DNA from: Bacillus_BD oryzisoli
Lineage (GTDB): Bacteria > Bacillota > Bacilli > Bacillales > Cytobacillaceae
NCBI RefSeq assembly: GCF_036670025.1
Contig: NZ_CP137640.1
Location: forward strand, 5,738,001-5,802,000
DNA length: 64,000 nt
Direction: 5' to 3'
The first letter of the stretch is position 1. Every line of letters starts with the position of its first letter. Under the pieces are notes generated by a model that saw nothing but the letters and a program-made list of their open reading frames with translations, did no database searches and was not told the DNA's origin. Below are positions 1-8,256 of this stretch, one piece after another. Made by a program: the position numbers and the translations under genes.

Positions 1-420
1 TTGACCTATGGCAGGGTCAAGCGTTTCATATTCCACATCGATTAAATACATCGCATCTCTGACGGTATAACGATCTTCCGCGATCACAAGGGCCACACCG
101 TCCCCTACATAGCGGACACGCTCAATCGCCAGCGGATATTGCGGTCCTTCTTTTAAATCACAGCCTGGAACATACCATGAAGTAGGAACAGGACCAATTT
201 TTCCTTCCAGATCCTTTCCGGTATAGACCGCGACAACACCAGGTAGCTTTAAGGCTTCTTCGATATTGATTTTTTTGATGACCGCATGTGCATGCGGGCT
301 TCGCAGCACAGCAGCATGCAGCATGCCAGGGAGTTGAATATCATCTGAAAAATTCCCATTTCCCGTAATCAGCTTCGGATCTTCTTTTCGCTTTAAGCGG
401 GCACCAACAACCTTTGTCAT
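1..420 (-). CDS. Molybdenum hydroxylase large subunit, CoxL/xanthine dehydrogenase family (N-terminal part)
   Basis: The first 140 residues of a molybdopterin-binding large subunit are visible; the gene runs off the left edge. The start ATG is at 420-418 and overlaps the end of the 2Fe-2S subunit gene by 4 bases (ATGA), so the two are translationally coupled. The text (MTKVVGARLKRKEDPKLITG, then LPGMLHAAVLRSPHAHA and the YVGDGVALVIAED stretch) is the a/b hammerhead domain that opens CO dehydrogenase and aldehyde oxidase large chains. These enzymes hydroxylate CO, aldehydes or N-heterocycles with water as oxygen donor. The active-site loop that separates true CO dehydrogenase from other hydroxylases lies outside the window, so the substrate cannot be read. 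Confidence 0.9.
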   Translation of the reverse strand, partial: MTKVVGARLKRKEDPKLITGNGNFSDDIQLPGMLHAAVLRSPHAHAVIKKINIEEALKLPGVVAVYTGKDLEGKIGPVPTSWYVPGCDLKEGPQYPLAIERVRYVGDGVALVIAEDRYTVRDAMYLIDVEYETLDPAIGQ

Positions 421-938
421 GATGGGCGCTCCTCCCCTACTAATTGAACTTTCGTTTCAGCCTCACTCATAAGCTGTGCCGCATGTTTCACAGCATCGAC
501 AATAAATTGGTAGCCGGTACAACGGCAAATAACCCCTTCAAGTCCTTCACGAATGTCTTCATCACTAGGATTAGGATTTTGCTGTAATAGACCAACCGCT
601 GCCATCATCACACCAGGAGTACAATAGCCGCATTGCAGTCCATGCTTTTCCCAGAAGCTTTGCTGGATTGGATGTAAATTCCCCACTTGTCCAAGACCTT
701 CTACTGTTGTTATCTCGGAACCATCCGCTTGAACGGCCAATAATGTACAGGATTTCACCACCTGTCCATCAACCATGACGGTACAGGCCCCACACTGACT
801 TGTGTCACAGCCAATATGCGTACCTTTCAAGTTCAGCTCATCACGGATAAAGTGTGCCAAGAGGGTTCTTGGCTCCACATGTACACTTCTTTCTTTTCCG
901 TTGATTTTCACCGTTACATTCACTTTTTCAATTTCCAA
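417..938 (-). CDS. Molybdenum hydroxylase 2Fe-2S subunit (CoxS-like)
   Basis: A 173-residue iron-sulfur electron-transfer subunit of a heterotrimeric molybdenum hydroxylase. The plant-type ferredoxin cluster motif CDTSQCGACTVMVDG is at about residues 44-58, and the C-terminal four-helix cluster motif follows as CGYCTPGVMMA (about 102-112) and CRCTGY (about 138-143), so both 2Fe-2S sites are intact. Length is normal for the family (150-175). It lies 33 bases after the CoxG-like gene and overlaps the large subunit gene by 4 bases. No FAD-binding medium subunit gene is seen in this part of the operon; it may lie beyond the left edge. Confidence 0.93.
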   Translation of the reverse strand: MEIEKVNVTVKINGKERSVHVEPRTLLAHFIRDELNLKGTHIGCDTSQCGACTVMVDGQVVKSCTLLAVQADGSEITTVEGLGQVGNLHPIQQSFWEKHGLQCGYCTPGVMMAAVGLLQQNPNPSDEDIREGLEGVICRCTGYQFIVDAVKHAAQLMSEAETKVQLVGEERPS

Positions 939-971
939 TCATTGCACCTCCTAAATGATTTCGTGATTGGA

Positions 972-1418
972 TTACACAATCTGCTTTGCCTCTTCATCAA
1001 TTTCCTTGAAAAATTGTCCAAGCACGACTTTTGCTACACCACTCATGACTCTCTGTCCAACAGATGCGAGAACCCCCGTTAACTTTACTTCTGCACTACA
1101 TTGAAGACGAGTACCTTCCTCTGTTTCTTCAAAAACCATTTTGGCATCTGCATCAATCTCACCTGGTTTGCCCTTGCCCCGTACCAGTAAACGATAGGAT
1201 TCAGGTTCATCTCGGTCCACTTGCCGGACATCACTTGTAAACAATCCCTTAACAGGTCCAATGCTGATACCAAGCTCTGACGTAAAAACATCTTCCTGCA
1301 CTTCTTCAAACGACTTACAGCCTGGTAACGCCCTTTGCAACACCTCCTTATTTTGAATCGTTTTCCATAACACGTCCCTTGGAATCCCTTTAAAGGTATA
1401 GGTATGTTCAATGTTCAA
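972..1418 (-). CDS. CoxG-family SRPBCC protein
   Basis: A 148-residue protein of the CO dehydrogenase subunit G family (START/SRPBCC fold). It begins MNIEHTYTFKGIPRDVLWK and shows the usual pattern of this family, including the alternating strand-rich middle (GPVKGLFTSDVRQVD, RLQCSAEVKLTGVLASVGQR). CoxG has been linked to recruitment or maturation of CO dehydrogenase-type enzymes at the membrane. It sits just upstream of the 2Fe-2S subunit, which fits an accessory role. I see no membrane anchor in this copy. Confidence 0.85.
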   Translation of the reverse strand: MNIEHTYTFKGIPRDVLWKTIQNKEVLQRALPGCKSFEEVQEDVFTSELGISIGPVKGLFTSDVRQVDRDEPESYRLLVRGKGKPGEIDADAKMVFEETEEGTRLQCSAEVKLTGVLASVGQRVMSGVAKVVLGQFFKEIDEEAKQIV

Positions 1419-1495
1419 TACTTTCGCTCCTTTGGTGTTGTTTTTAAAATATTCAAATATTTCTTTGCGGATGTTCTCCCATTTATAGGATTTTT

Positions 1496-2260
1496 TTATA
1501 GGATTGTATGAATGGGGGCCACTTCGATGTTGTTTTCTTTTAATGCTTCAACGATTTTCTTTGCTAACTTTGGTGCGCCTGGTGTATCTCCGTGGATACA
1601 AATCGTATCCGCTTTAATCGCTGCATCTTTGCCATCGTACGTCAGGACGCGCTCTTCTTTCACCATCCGTACCACACGCTGGGCCATGGCATCATAATCT
1701 GTAATCTCTGACCCTTTTCGTGTCAGGATAATCGAGCCTGTTTCTGTATGCTCACGATCGGAATACGCCTCTCTTGCAAAAGGTACACCCATTTTGATGG
1801 CTTCTTCTATTACTTCGGATTGATTCATAGCAAAAATAATCATCTCCGGATCAATTCTATGCATGGTTTCTAAGATGGCTCTTGCCAATTCCTTATCTTC
1901 GCCTGCTTTCATATATAAAGCCCCATGCGGTTTACAATGTTGAATTCTAACCTTTTCTGCAGCGCAAAACTCTCGTAATGCCCCGACTTGATAGAGGATA
2001 TAATCTTTAACTTCTGATGGCGTACAGGTCATATAGCGCCGGCCAAAACCTAAAAGATCAGGAAATCCGGGGTGCGCACCGATTCCTACACCATATTTTT
2101 TCGCCAGTTCCACCGTTCTTCTCATGACATGCGGGTCACCCGCGTGGAAGCCGCAGGCAATATTGGCTGAAGTAATATAAGGCATAATCTCTTCGTCATT
2201 GCCCATTTGATAAAGACCAAAGCTTTCTCCCATATCACAGTTCAAATCTACTTTATACAT
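1496..2260 (-). CDS. pxpA: 5-oxoprolinase subunit PxpA (LamB/YcsF family)
   Basis: A 254-residue LamB/YcsF family protein, the expected length for PxpA. The opening MYKVDLNCDMGESFG and the motifs NIACGFHAGDP, GAHPGFPD, HCKPHGALYMKA and CIHGDTPGA are diagnostic. With PxpB and PxpC it makes ATP-dependent 5-oxoprolinase, which opens the lactam of pyroglutamate. Here it is separated from pxpB and pxpC by biotin carrier and biotin carboxylase genes, 54 bases after the latter. The family is also found beside other amidase or carboxylase systems, so another lactam or amide is possible as substrate. Confidence 0.92.
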   Translation of the reverse strand: MYKVDLNCDMGESFGLYQMGNDEEIMPYITSANIACGFHAGDPHVMRRTVELAKKYGVGIGAHPGFPDLLGFGRRYMTCTPSEVKDYILYQVGALREFCAAEKVRIQHCKPHGALYMKAGEDKELARAILETMHRIDPEMIIFAMNQSEVIEEAIKMGVPFAREAYSDREHTETGSIILTRKGSEITDYDAMAQRVVRMVKEERVLTYDGKDAAIKADTICIHGDTPGAPKLAKKIVEALKENNIEVAPIHTIL

Positions 2261-2314
2261 CCTTTCACCTCTCCCTAATCAAACAAGCATTTGTTGGCAT
2301 GATCATGGTAAACC

Positions 2315-3667
2315 TTAATTTTTCAGTAAGGTCCCTTGGTTTTGTGTAAGAAATTGCGTGGTATAATCTCCGCCAATAAATTGGTCGTTCTTCATGATTT
2401 TTACAAGGAGTGGCTGATTGGTCTTGATGCCTTGAACGTTCATTCCTTCAAGCGTTTTTCTCATCTTCTCAATGGCATGATCGCGATTGAGGCCATGAAC
2501 GATGATTTTTCCAATCATCGGATCATAGAACGGGGTTACCTTGCTGCCGCTTTGAAAGCCGAAATCATATCGGGCCTCCTCTGGCAATTCCATTGTGGTA
2601 ATCACCCCCGGGCTGGGGAAGAAGGTAACAGGATCCTCTGCATAAAGTCGGCACTCAATCGCATGGCCGGCTTTCGTGATCTCTTCCTGTTTAAATGGGA
2701 TTGCTTCTTTTGCCGCAATCTTCAACTGCAGTTCCACTAAATCGAGCCCTGTTATTTCTTCGGTTACTGGGTGTTCTACCTGCAGACGGGTATTCATTTC
2801 GAGAAAATAGAAATCCTTTTGTTCGTTAAAAATAAATTCCATCGTACCGACATTCCTATATCCGATTTGCTTCACACCACGAACCGCTGCTTCCAACAGC
2901 CGCTGTCTAAGCTCCTCGTCCAAAAATGGCGACGGGCTTTCTTCAATAACCTTTTGGTTTCGCCGTTGAATCGAGCATTCCCGCTCATATAGATGGAGCA
3001 CATTCCCATGCGCATCAGCAATGACTTGGACTTCAATATGACGCGGCTCGGAAATCCATTTTTCGAGAAACACCGTGCCATCATTGAAATAAGAGCTGGC
3101 TGTCTGTCTTGTCGTATCAAAAACCTTGATTAACTCATCCTCGTTCTGCACAAGCTGCATCCCGATCCCACCGCCGCCGGCACTTGCTTTTAACATGAGC
3201 GGATAGCCGAGATCGTCTGCAATCTTGATTGCTTCCTCGATGGAATCAATACTTTGATCCGTTCCCGGCACAACCGGAACCCCCGCTTTTTGCATTTGAA
3301 TCCGGGATTCCAGCTTACTACCCATCAGACGAATCGTTTCAGCGGAAGGGCCAATAAAAACAATATTCTCCTCTTCACAACGCCTAACAAACTCAGGATT
3401 CTCCGAAAGAAAACCATAACCTGGATGAATGGCATCGGCATTTGTTTCCTTCGCTGCCTGAATCACTTTTTCCATATTCAAATAGCTTTTTTTCGCTTGG
3501 GACGGTCCAATACATACGGCCTCCGTTGCCTCGCTGACATGCAGCGACTCAGCATCTGCCTCAGAATAAACCGCGACTGTTTTAATCCCGATTCTATGAC
3601 AAGTACGGATAATTCTTCTGGCAATTTCGCCTCTATTTGCAATCAGTACTTTTTTAAAATAGGCCAC
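2315..3667 (-). CDS. accC: Biotin carboxylase (AccC-like)
   Basis: A 450-residue biotin carboxylase, full length for the AccC family. It has the N-terminal Rossmann domain (KKVLIANRGEIARRIIRTC), the ATP-grasp glycine loop (KASAGGGGIGM, about 161-171), and the C-terminal catalytic segment EMNTRLQVEHPVTE (about 288-301). It uses ATP and bicarbonate to carboxylate biotin on a carrier protein. The carrier gene is immediately upstream (47-base gap). The neighbouring carboxyltransferase-like genes are PxpB and PxpC, not AccA/AccD, so it probably serves a urea-carboxylase-like reaction instead of fatty acid synthesis; that is inference. Confidence 0.93.
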   Translation of the reverse strand: MAYFKKVLIANRGEIARRIIRTCHRIGIKTVAVYSEADAESLHVSEATEAVCIGPSQAKKSYLNMEKVIQAAKETNADAIHPGYGFLSENPEFVRRCEEENIVFIGPSAETIRLMGSKLESRIQMQKAGVPVVPGTDQSIDSIEEAIKIADDLGYPLMLKASAGGGGIGMQLVQNEDELIKVFDTTRQTASSYFNDGTVFLEKWISEPRHIEVQVIADAHGNVLHLYERECSIQRRNQKVIEESPSPFLDEELRQRLLEAAVRGVKQIGYRNVGTMEFIFNEQKDFYFLEMNTRLQVEHPVTEEITGLDLVELQLKIAAKEAIPFKQEEITKAGHAIECRLYAEDPVTFFPSPGVITTMELPEEARYDFGFQSGSKVTPFYDPMIGKIIVHGLNRDHAIEKMRKTLEGMNVQGIKTNQPLLVKIMKNDQFIGGDYTTQFLTQNQGTLLKN

Positions 3668-3714
3668 CCGTGTTCCCCCTCCTTTTTGCTAAAAGATTCT
3701 TCTATAAAATCGCT

Positions 3715-3963
3715 TTATTGTTCAATAATGACTGCGATTTCCTGTCCAGCATCAAGAAGCTCTTCATTCTCAACAAAGTATTGGGAAAGGATGCCTTCAT
3801 TCTCTGCTTTTATCTCGTAAAAGCTTTTCATTACTTCAACAAGTCCGATGACATCGCCGACTTTGACATAGCCGCCTTCTTTTACATATTCCTCTTTATC
3901 TGGTGCTGGCTTACGATAAAACACGCCAGGAATGGGTGAGATTACTGGGTTTTGATTAGCCAT
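3715..3963 (-). CDS. Biotin carboxyl carrier protein, short form
   Basis: An 82-residue single-domain biotinyl carrier. The biotin acceptor is the lysine of EVMKSFYEIKAENEG at about residues 45-48; the usual motif is EAMKM, and the V variant is common in stand-alone carriers. The start overlaps the end of pxpC by 8 bases, so translation is probably coupled, and biotin carboxylase follows after 47 bases. There is no Pro/Ala-rich N-terminal extension as in AccB of acetyl-CoA carboxylase, which supports a role specific to this operon. Confidence 0.9.
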   Translation of the reverse strand: MANQNPVISPIPGVFYRKPAPDKEEYVKEGGYVKVGDVIGLVEVMKSFYEIKAENEGILSQYFVENEELLDAGQEIAVIIEQ

Positions 3964-4954
3964 TTTGAAATCCTCCTACTTGTCCTAGTACTTGCTCTTT
4001 TATTTGGTTGATTCTGTTCTGGTACTCTTTCCGAATGTTAAGGGCTTCATGAATATCAACCGCAACAAAGCGGACTTTCTCATTTGTTTTGATTTGTGCC
4101 ATTTTATCTAAATCGGTGCTGATAATCGTACAAATGGTAGCATACCCGCCTCCTGTTACCGCGTCATTTAATAAGGCAATCGGTTCAACACCATCTGGAA
4201 CTTGAATCGACCCAATCGGATAGCCTAAATCCACCACATTGGAAGGGTTACTTCCGGCGCCAAATGGCTGTTCACGCTCGACAAAGTTCAAGCGCTCCCC
4301 TTTAAAACGATAGCCCACCCGATTGGCCTCAGGTGTAACGGTCCAATCAATTGAAAAGAACATCTCTTTGCTCTCCTCTGTTAATCGATAACTGCACAAC
4401 CCAACAACCACCCGAACTTCATGCTGCTTTGAAAAGGTCGGTATGAGGTCATCACTAATTCGTGTTCCCTCCGCGATCGTCCTTTCGTAGTCATCGCCAA
4501 TTTTCAGCACATCACCTGCTTGAAGGGCACGACCTTCATAGCCGCCGATCCCGCATAATGTGTAGGTGGCGCGTGAATCCATCACAAGCGGCACGTCAAT
4601 TCCCCCGGCAACGGCTAAGTATACGCGGGCCCCTTGTTTGATAAAATCGAATGACAGGACGTCGCCTGCTTCCACTTGCAGCGTTTCCCACATGGCGGCC
4701 GGCTGGTCGTTGATTTTCGGCTGCATCACTCCACCTGTAACAGCAATCACCGTATCTTGTTGGAACTCTAGCACCGGACCCATATAAGTAATCTCGAGAA
4801 CCGCAGCCTTTTCATTGTTACCAACTAATAGATTACTAGCTATATAGGAATACTTATCCATTACACCCGATGGGGGCATCCCTACCTCGTAATAGCCAAT
4901 TCTCCCAAAATCCTGTACGGTTGTTTGAAGACCAGGACTGACGACATTAATCAT
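3956..4954 (-). CDS. pxpC: PxpC, biotin-dependent carboxyltransferase family (AHS2)
   Basis: A 332-residue AHS2-type protein. MINVVSPGLQTTVQDFGRIG at the N-terminus and the GMPPSGVMDKYSYIASNLLVGN stretch that follows are typical of PxpC/KipA and of the second carboxyltransferase half of urea carboxylase. The start overlaps the end of pxpB by 4 bases (ATGA). In 5-oxoprolinase it works with PxpB and PxpA; in urea carboxylase the equivalent domain transfers CO2 from biotin to the substrate nitrogen. The biotin carrier and biotin carboxylase genes directly downstream favour the second kind of chemistry here. Confidence 0.93.
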   Translation of the reverse strand: MINVVSPGLQTTVQDFGRIGYYEVGMPPSGVMDKYSYIASNLLVGNNEKAAVLEITYMGPVLEFQQDTVIAVTGGVMQPKINDQPAAMWETLQVEAGDVLSFDFIKQGARVYLAVAGGIDVPLVMDSRATYTLCGIGGYEGRALQAGDVLKIGDDYERTIAEGTRISDDLIPTFSKQHEVRVVVGLCSYRLTEESKEMFFSIDWTVTPEANRVGYRFKGERLNFVEREQPFGAGSNPSNVVDLGYPIGSIQVPDGVEPIALLNDAVTGGGYATICTIISTDLDKMAQIKTNEKVRFVAVDIHEALNIRKEYQNRINQIKEQVLGQVGGFQNG

Positions 4955-5823
4955 GCATACAACCTCCCTAATACAGACTCTGAAAACGCTTTTGGATTTT
5001 CAAGCACTTCATGCGGTTTGAACGTAATTTCCTTTGTTAAATAGCGGAATTCACCGCTTCCTACCTGTTTACGAATATCTTCGTATTCCTCCATCGTAAT
5101 GCTGCGGTAGCGGAACACATCTCCTTGTCTTGGGAAGGTCATCGATTCTTTGAAATCATATAACCGCTGTTCTTTTTCAAAAATAGGTGCAGCCGCCGTC
5201 CCAAACAGCTGGTAACCGCCTGCCCCTTGTACCGGGTAAATCACGGCAAACGCCCCGCCAAAGCCAAAAGCCCGCTCCGGTGTAAATGTTCTCGGACGTA
5301 CATATTTTGGCGCTTCTATTTGCTGTTCGTTCGGTACCATTTGATAGCACCATGGCAGCCCAGGTACAAATCCAATCATTGAAACAAGATAAGGGCTGTC
5401 AGTAATCGCCTTAATCAGTTCCTCCTTTGAGTTGAAACCGTTCGTGCGCGCCACATACTCAAGGTCTGTCGATGAGGGGTCCTGGTGTCGATCCCGGAAG
5501 CGCATTAATGCCTCATGTGTCCAAGGGTCTTCAAATAAGACCGGTACATCAACAGCCCGGGCAGTGATTTCAAAGTTCTCCAGCGAAACCTCCTGCTCAA
5601 GCTCTTTCAATTTTGCAATTAATATATCAGGCTGTATCATGTCAGGATTAAAACGAACCATATACGATGCATTAGAAGGACAAATATCTAAAATTCCTGG
5701 TATTTTCTCCTCTCTTAACGTCCTCGTGATCGCCATCGCCTGAAAGTTCACTTCCAAACTCATTGCCTCAGACAATTCCACAAAAATAAACTCGTCACCG
5801 CCATATTCATAACGACTCAACAA
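4951..5823 (-). CDS. pxpB: PxpB, allophanate hydrolase subunit 1-like (AHS1)
   Basis: A 290-residue AHS1 family protein and the first gene of the operon. The family hallmarks are present: SNASYMVRFNPDM, the FVPGLPWCYQMV region (GF.PG), and GGYQLFGTAAAPIF (equivalent to the GGW.LIGRT.....D region). It is longer than B. subtilis KipI/PxpB (about 240), mainly by a longer interdomain part and C-terminus. It should pair with PxpC to form the ATP-using amide-opening or carboxyltransferase module. The 150 bases upstream carry two short inverted repeats that may be operators. Confidence 0.9.
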   Translation of the reverse strand: MLSRYEYGGDEFIFVELSEAMSLEVNFQAMAITRTLREEKIPGILDICPSNASYMVRFNPDMIQPDILIAKLKELEQEVSLENFEITARAVDVPVLFEDPWTHEALMRFRDRHQDPSSTDLEYVARTNGFNSKEELIKAITDSPYLVSMIGFVPGLPWCYQMVPNEQQIEAPKYVRPRTFTPERAFGFGGAFAVIYPVQGAGGYQLFGTAAAPIFEKEQRLYDFKESMTFPRQGDVFRYRSITMEEYEDIRKQVGSGEFRYLTKEITFKPHEVLENPKAFSESVLGRLYA

Positions 5824-5840
5824 ACGTCACCTCGCCATAA

Positions 5841-5866
5841 GTTAGTTAACACTAACAACATTGTTG
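5841..5866. promoter_or_regulatory. Adjoining inverted repeats upstream of pxpB
   Basis: Between 18 and 43 bases before the pxpB start there are two adjoining dyads: gttagt-taac-actaac (5841-5856) and caaca-t-tgttg (5856-5866). Both are perfect in the arms. Position and symmetry fit an operator for a dimeric repressor of the operon. No regulator gene is adjacent, so the protein is unknown. Confidence 0.4.
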
Positions 5867-6040
5867 CAAGTATCATGCCAACTTGGTTTTTGGTTTATTT
5901 TTCAGATTATTCATACACTTTTAGAGTTAGCTAGTCTCCTAATCTTTCAGAATTGAAATTGTGTCTTTCATTTTTGAAAGATTAAGGAAGCATGGGGTGG
6001 TTTGAGATTGCTGAAAAAGGTTAAGCTACCGGGTTACGTA

Positions 6041-6101
6041 GGGACAGGTACCGTGACCCAGTTTTCTCAACCATACCATTCCGGGTCACGGTGCCTGTCC
6101 C
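6041..6101. repeat. REP-like hairpin, GGTGCCTGTCC family
   Basis: Two 19-base arms (6041-6059 and 6083-6101) are complementary with one mismatch and are separated by 23 bases. The right arm reads gggtcacggtgcctgtccc. The same core recurs at 7268, 18547, 20821 and, again as a complete hairpin, at 32641-32691. It lies between genes and shows no coding capacity. Confidence 0.75.
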
Positions 6102-6201
6102 TGGGTTCCAAGGTGCAACTTTTCAGTCCCTCAATTTTACATTTTCAATAATCAAGCAGATAATATAGATAGATCATTATAATGAAGAAAGGTGAAATAC
6201 T

Positions 6202-6381
6202 TTGTCTGATGAGAATAAATATAACGGATACGACACATCGATTGTTTACAACTACACAGATTATCCCGATAAACAAGCAGGACGTTGTGACAACTGCGGT
6301 CATTCTAATTTCAAAAGTACGGCGAAGGATTATAAGTTCATACGAGAATGCCGGAATTGTGGAATGAAAAAGTCCATTTAG
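6202..6381 (+). CDS. Small zinc-ribbon protein, 59 residues
   Basis: A short gene with a TTG start (6202) preceded by GAAAGGTG at 6186-6193, giving normal spacing. The product begins MSDENKYNGYDTS and contains two CxxC knuckles, CDNC and CRNC, 20 residues apart (Cys 29, 32, 49, 52), followed by a basic tail ending KKSI. This is the layout of a single zinc ribbon, as in small nucleic-acid-binding or redox-sensing proteins of Bacillus. It ends 250 bases before the converging phosphatase gene. Function unknown; I do not recognise the family. Confidence 0.7.
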   Translation: MSDENKYNGYDTSIVYNYTDYPDKQAGRCDNCGHSNFKSTAKDYKFIRECRNCGMKKSI

Positions 6382-6600
6382 CGGTAACACAAACATTGGA
6401 GCGGGTCCGTAAGACTTTCATGTTAAGCAGGCTAAAAGAAATATAAAATTTGAATTTTTATTTTAACCTTTCAAATTTCATTTTGACTAGCTATGATGTA
6501 TTTAACAAATCAAAATAAAGGCGGTTTTGGATTATTTTTAACCTTAGGTGGGTTGTTTTAACTTGAAAGATTTTGACTCATCTATTAGGAGAATACATGA

Positions 6601-6650
6601 AAACGCAGGAGCAGTTCTGGTGTATCACCATCAGAACTGCTCCTGCGTTT
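6601..6650 (-). terminator. Terminator overlapping the 3' end of the phosphatase gene
   Basis: Perfect 19-base arms (6601-6619 and 6632-6650) around a 12-base loop. On the minus strand the first arm encodes the last residues of the phosphatase, the stop codon lies at the stem edge, and the second arm is followed by TTTTC. The stem therefore acts as both coding sequence and terminator. Confidence 0.75.
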
Positions 6651-7113
6651 CCCTTACAGTTAACAAATAATCAATGAATTCCCTAACTGCACCCTCTCCA
6701 CCGTTTCTTTTACAAACAAAATCAGCAATGTTTATAACCGAATGGACTGCATCTGCCGGACATCCTATCAATCCACATAGCTTCATGGATTCGATGTCAT
6801 TCTCATCATCACCAATATAGGCGAGTTCTTTAAGATCATATTCATATTTATCTGCTATTTGTCTTAATATCTTAACCTTATCTTTTATACCTTGATGAAC
6901 CTCAGTAATTCCTAGCTCTTTTGCTCTCTTTTCTACTATTCCCGATATACGACCTGTAATAATGACAGGAACAATATGTTGAGTTTGAAGTTTAACAATT
7001 CCTAACCCATCTTTTACGTTAAAAGCTTTCATCAATTCTCCTTGAGAACCGATATATATTTTTCCGTCTGTAAGTGTTCCATCGACATCTAAGACTAGCA
7101 TTTTTATATTCAT
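6631..7113 (-). CDS. KdsC-like HAD phosphatase
   Basis: A 160-residue HAD-superfamily (subclass III) hydrolase. Motif I is LVLDVDGTLTDG with the nucleophile Asp and acid Asp, motif II is the T of VIITGR, and motif IV is GDDENDIESM. The family includes KDO-8-phosphate phosphatase and N-acylneuraminate-9-phosphate phosphatase. KDO is not made by Gram-positive bacteria, so an acidic sugar phosphate such as a nonulosonate is a more likely substrate. I choose the ATG at 7113 because AGGGG lies 7 bases upstream; the ATG at 7119 is too close to it. It stands alone. Confidence 0.85.
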   Translation of the reverse strand: MNIKMLVLDVDGTLTDGKIYIGSQGELMKAFNVKDGLGIVKLQTQHIVPVIITGRISGIVEKRAKELGITEVHQGIKDKVKILRQIADKYEYDLKELAYIGDDENDIESMKLCGLIGCPADAVHSVINIADFVCKRNGGEGAVREFIDYLLTVRETQEQF

Positions 7114-7267
7114 AACCATACCCCTGCATTAAAATATTAAGTAACTAAATTCTCCGACTACCATTCTATTATAAGGAATGGATTGGTTCTCGTCTCGGTC
7201 TATTTGAAACTACTAATTGATTTAAAATTTAATCAAACATTTGTTTAAATTAACCAGCAAAACAAAT

Positions 7268-7288
7268 TGGGTCGCGGTGCCTGTCCCC
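7268..7288. repeat. Single-arm copy of the GGTGCCTGTCC repeat
   Basis: tgggtcgcggtgcctgtccc lies between the phosphatase and the FUSC remnant and is the same core as the right arm at 6083-6101. The following aatttcgacaaattcc resembles the leading part of the second repeat family (GTCACNGTGAC). Confidence 0.65.
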
Positions 7289-7390
7289 GTGTTCCTGCGC
7301 AAATTTCGACAAATTCCAAGTCGTTCCTGTGACTTTATTTGAAATAACATAAAGGTTTAGATATACTTAGTTTATAATGCCGATGCAGTC

Positions 7391-7840
7391 ATGAATGAAC
7401 CAACAGCTAAAATTAATCAAGTGATTCGAATTACGAGACCCTCACTTAAGACCACCTTTAGTGGAGCTCTTGATAAAAATTCCATTGTTTTTATTTCCTC
7501 TTTGCGATTAAGTATGATCACGATCATTGCTGCTATTATAGCCTATGAATTTGAAATAGTACGCTCCTATTGGGTACCTTTATCTTGTGTAGCCGTTATG
7601 TCTGGCTCTACTCTTGTGGCTACTTATCATCGTCCGATTCAAAGAGGAATTGGTACAGTCCTGGGATCTTAATTGCTAGTTTTATACTCGCCATGCAGCC
7701 ATCTGGATACATAATAGTCCTTTATATTTTACTTTTGACCATGATTACAGAGCTTTTTATTGTGAAAAATTATGTATTAGCTGCATTGTTCTTTACACCA
7801 AATGCTTTACTTATGGCGGAAAGCACAACTCAAGGAAGCT
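7391..7840 (+). pseudogene. FUSC-family transporter fragment, frameshifted
   Basis: The conceptual protein reads RLSMITIIAAIIAYEFEIVR, then VPLSCVAVMSGSTLVATYHR and RGIGTVLG, stops at 7670, and continues in the next frame as ILIASFILAMQ and on to FTPNALLMAES. This is the membrane core of a fusaric acid resistance/aromatic acid exporter-type (FUSC) protein. Loss of one G in the run at 7663-7665 explains the frameshift. The N-terminus is missing and the C-terminus is replaced in frame by an integrase tail. Full FUSC proteins exceed 350 residues, so this copy is dead. Confidence 0.75.
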
Positions 7841-8061
7841 ATACCTTTCGCCATGCCTTTGCGATTATTTCTCATAAAAGTAAGGTAGATATTTATCAAA
7901 TAATGCGTTCACTAGGACATGAAAAAATTGAAACGACTATGATCTATTTGGAAAAGATTTTTGAAAAAGAACGACATGCAATTCACGGTTGGAATCCTGA
8001 AGTATTTGGGGAGTATATAATAGAAGAAACAAGAAAATCAATAATTCACTCTTTAAACTGA
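7838..8061 (+). pseudogene. Tyrosine integrase C-terminal fragment, copy 1
   Basis: About 70 residues of the catalytic domain of a tyrosine recombinase: YTFRHAFAIIS (Arg and His of box II), SLGHEKIETT (His) and MIYLEKIFEKERHAI (nucleophile Tyr). It follows the FUSC remnant in the same reading frame with no start of its own. A second copy, roughly 80% identical by eye, begins at the same point of the protein at 9108. The first box I Arg and the N-terminal domain are absent, so it cannot be an active recombinase. Confidence 0.75.
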
Positions 8062-8256
8062 AGTTTTGAAAAAAAAGTGAATTAAATTGAAGTTGCAAAC
8101 TTCGAAAAAAAAGTGCAAAAAGAGTATGTTTTGAAAAAAGGGTTGTTCGGAAACTAACGGGGCGTTTTTGGAATTTCATTTATTTACTATTTACCTATTA
8201 TTTCCGGCTCTGTTTTCACTTATTAGTCCTACTCTTCAAACTTAAATAGATGAATT

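Noticed and set aside
417..1418. Confident assignment as aerobic CO dehydrogenase
   Set aside because: The active-site loop of the large subunit is outside the window, and the operon context points to a different hydroxylase substrate.
6631..7113. True KDO-8-phosphate phosphatase role
   Set aside because: Gram-positive bacteria do not make KDO and no kds genes are nearby; only the family assignment is kept.
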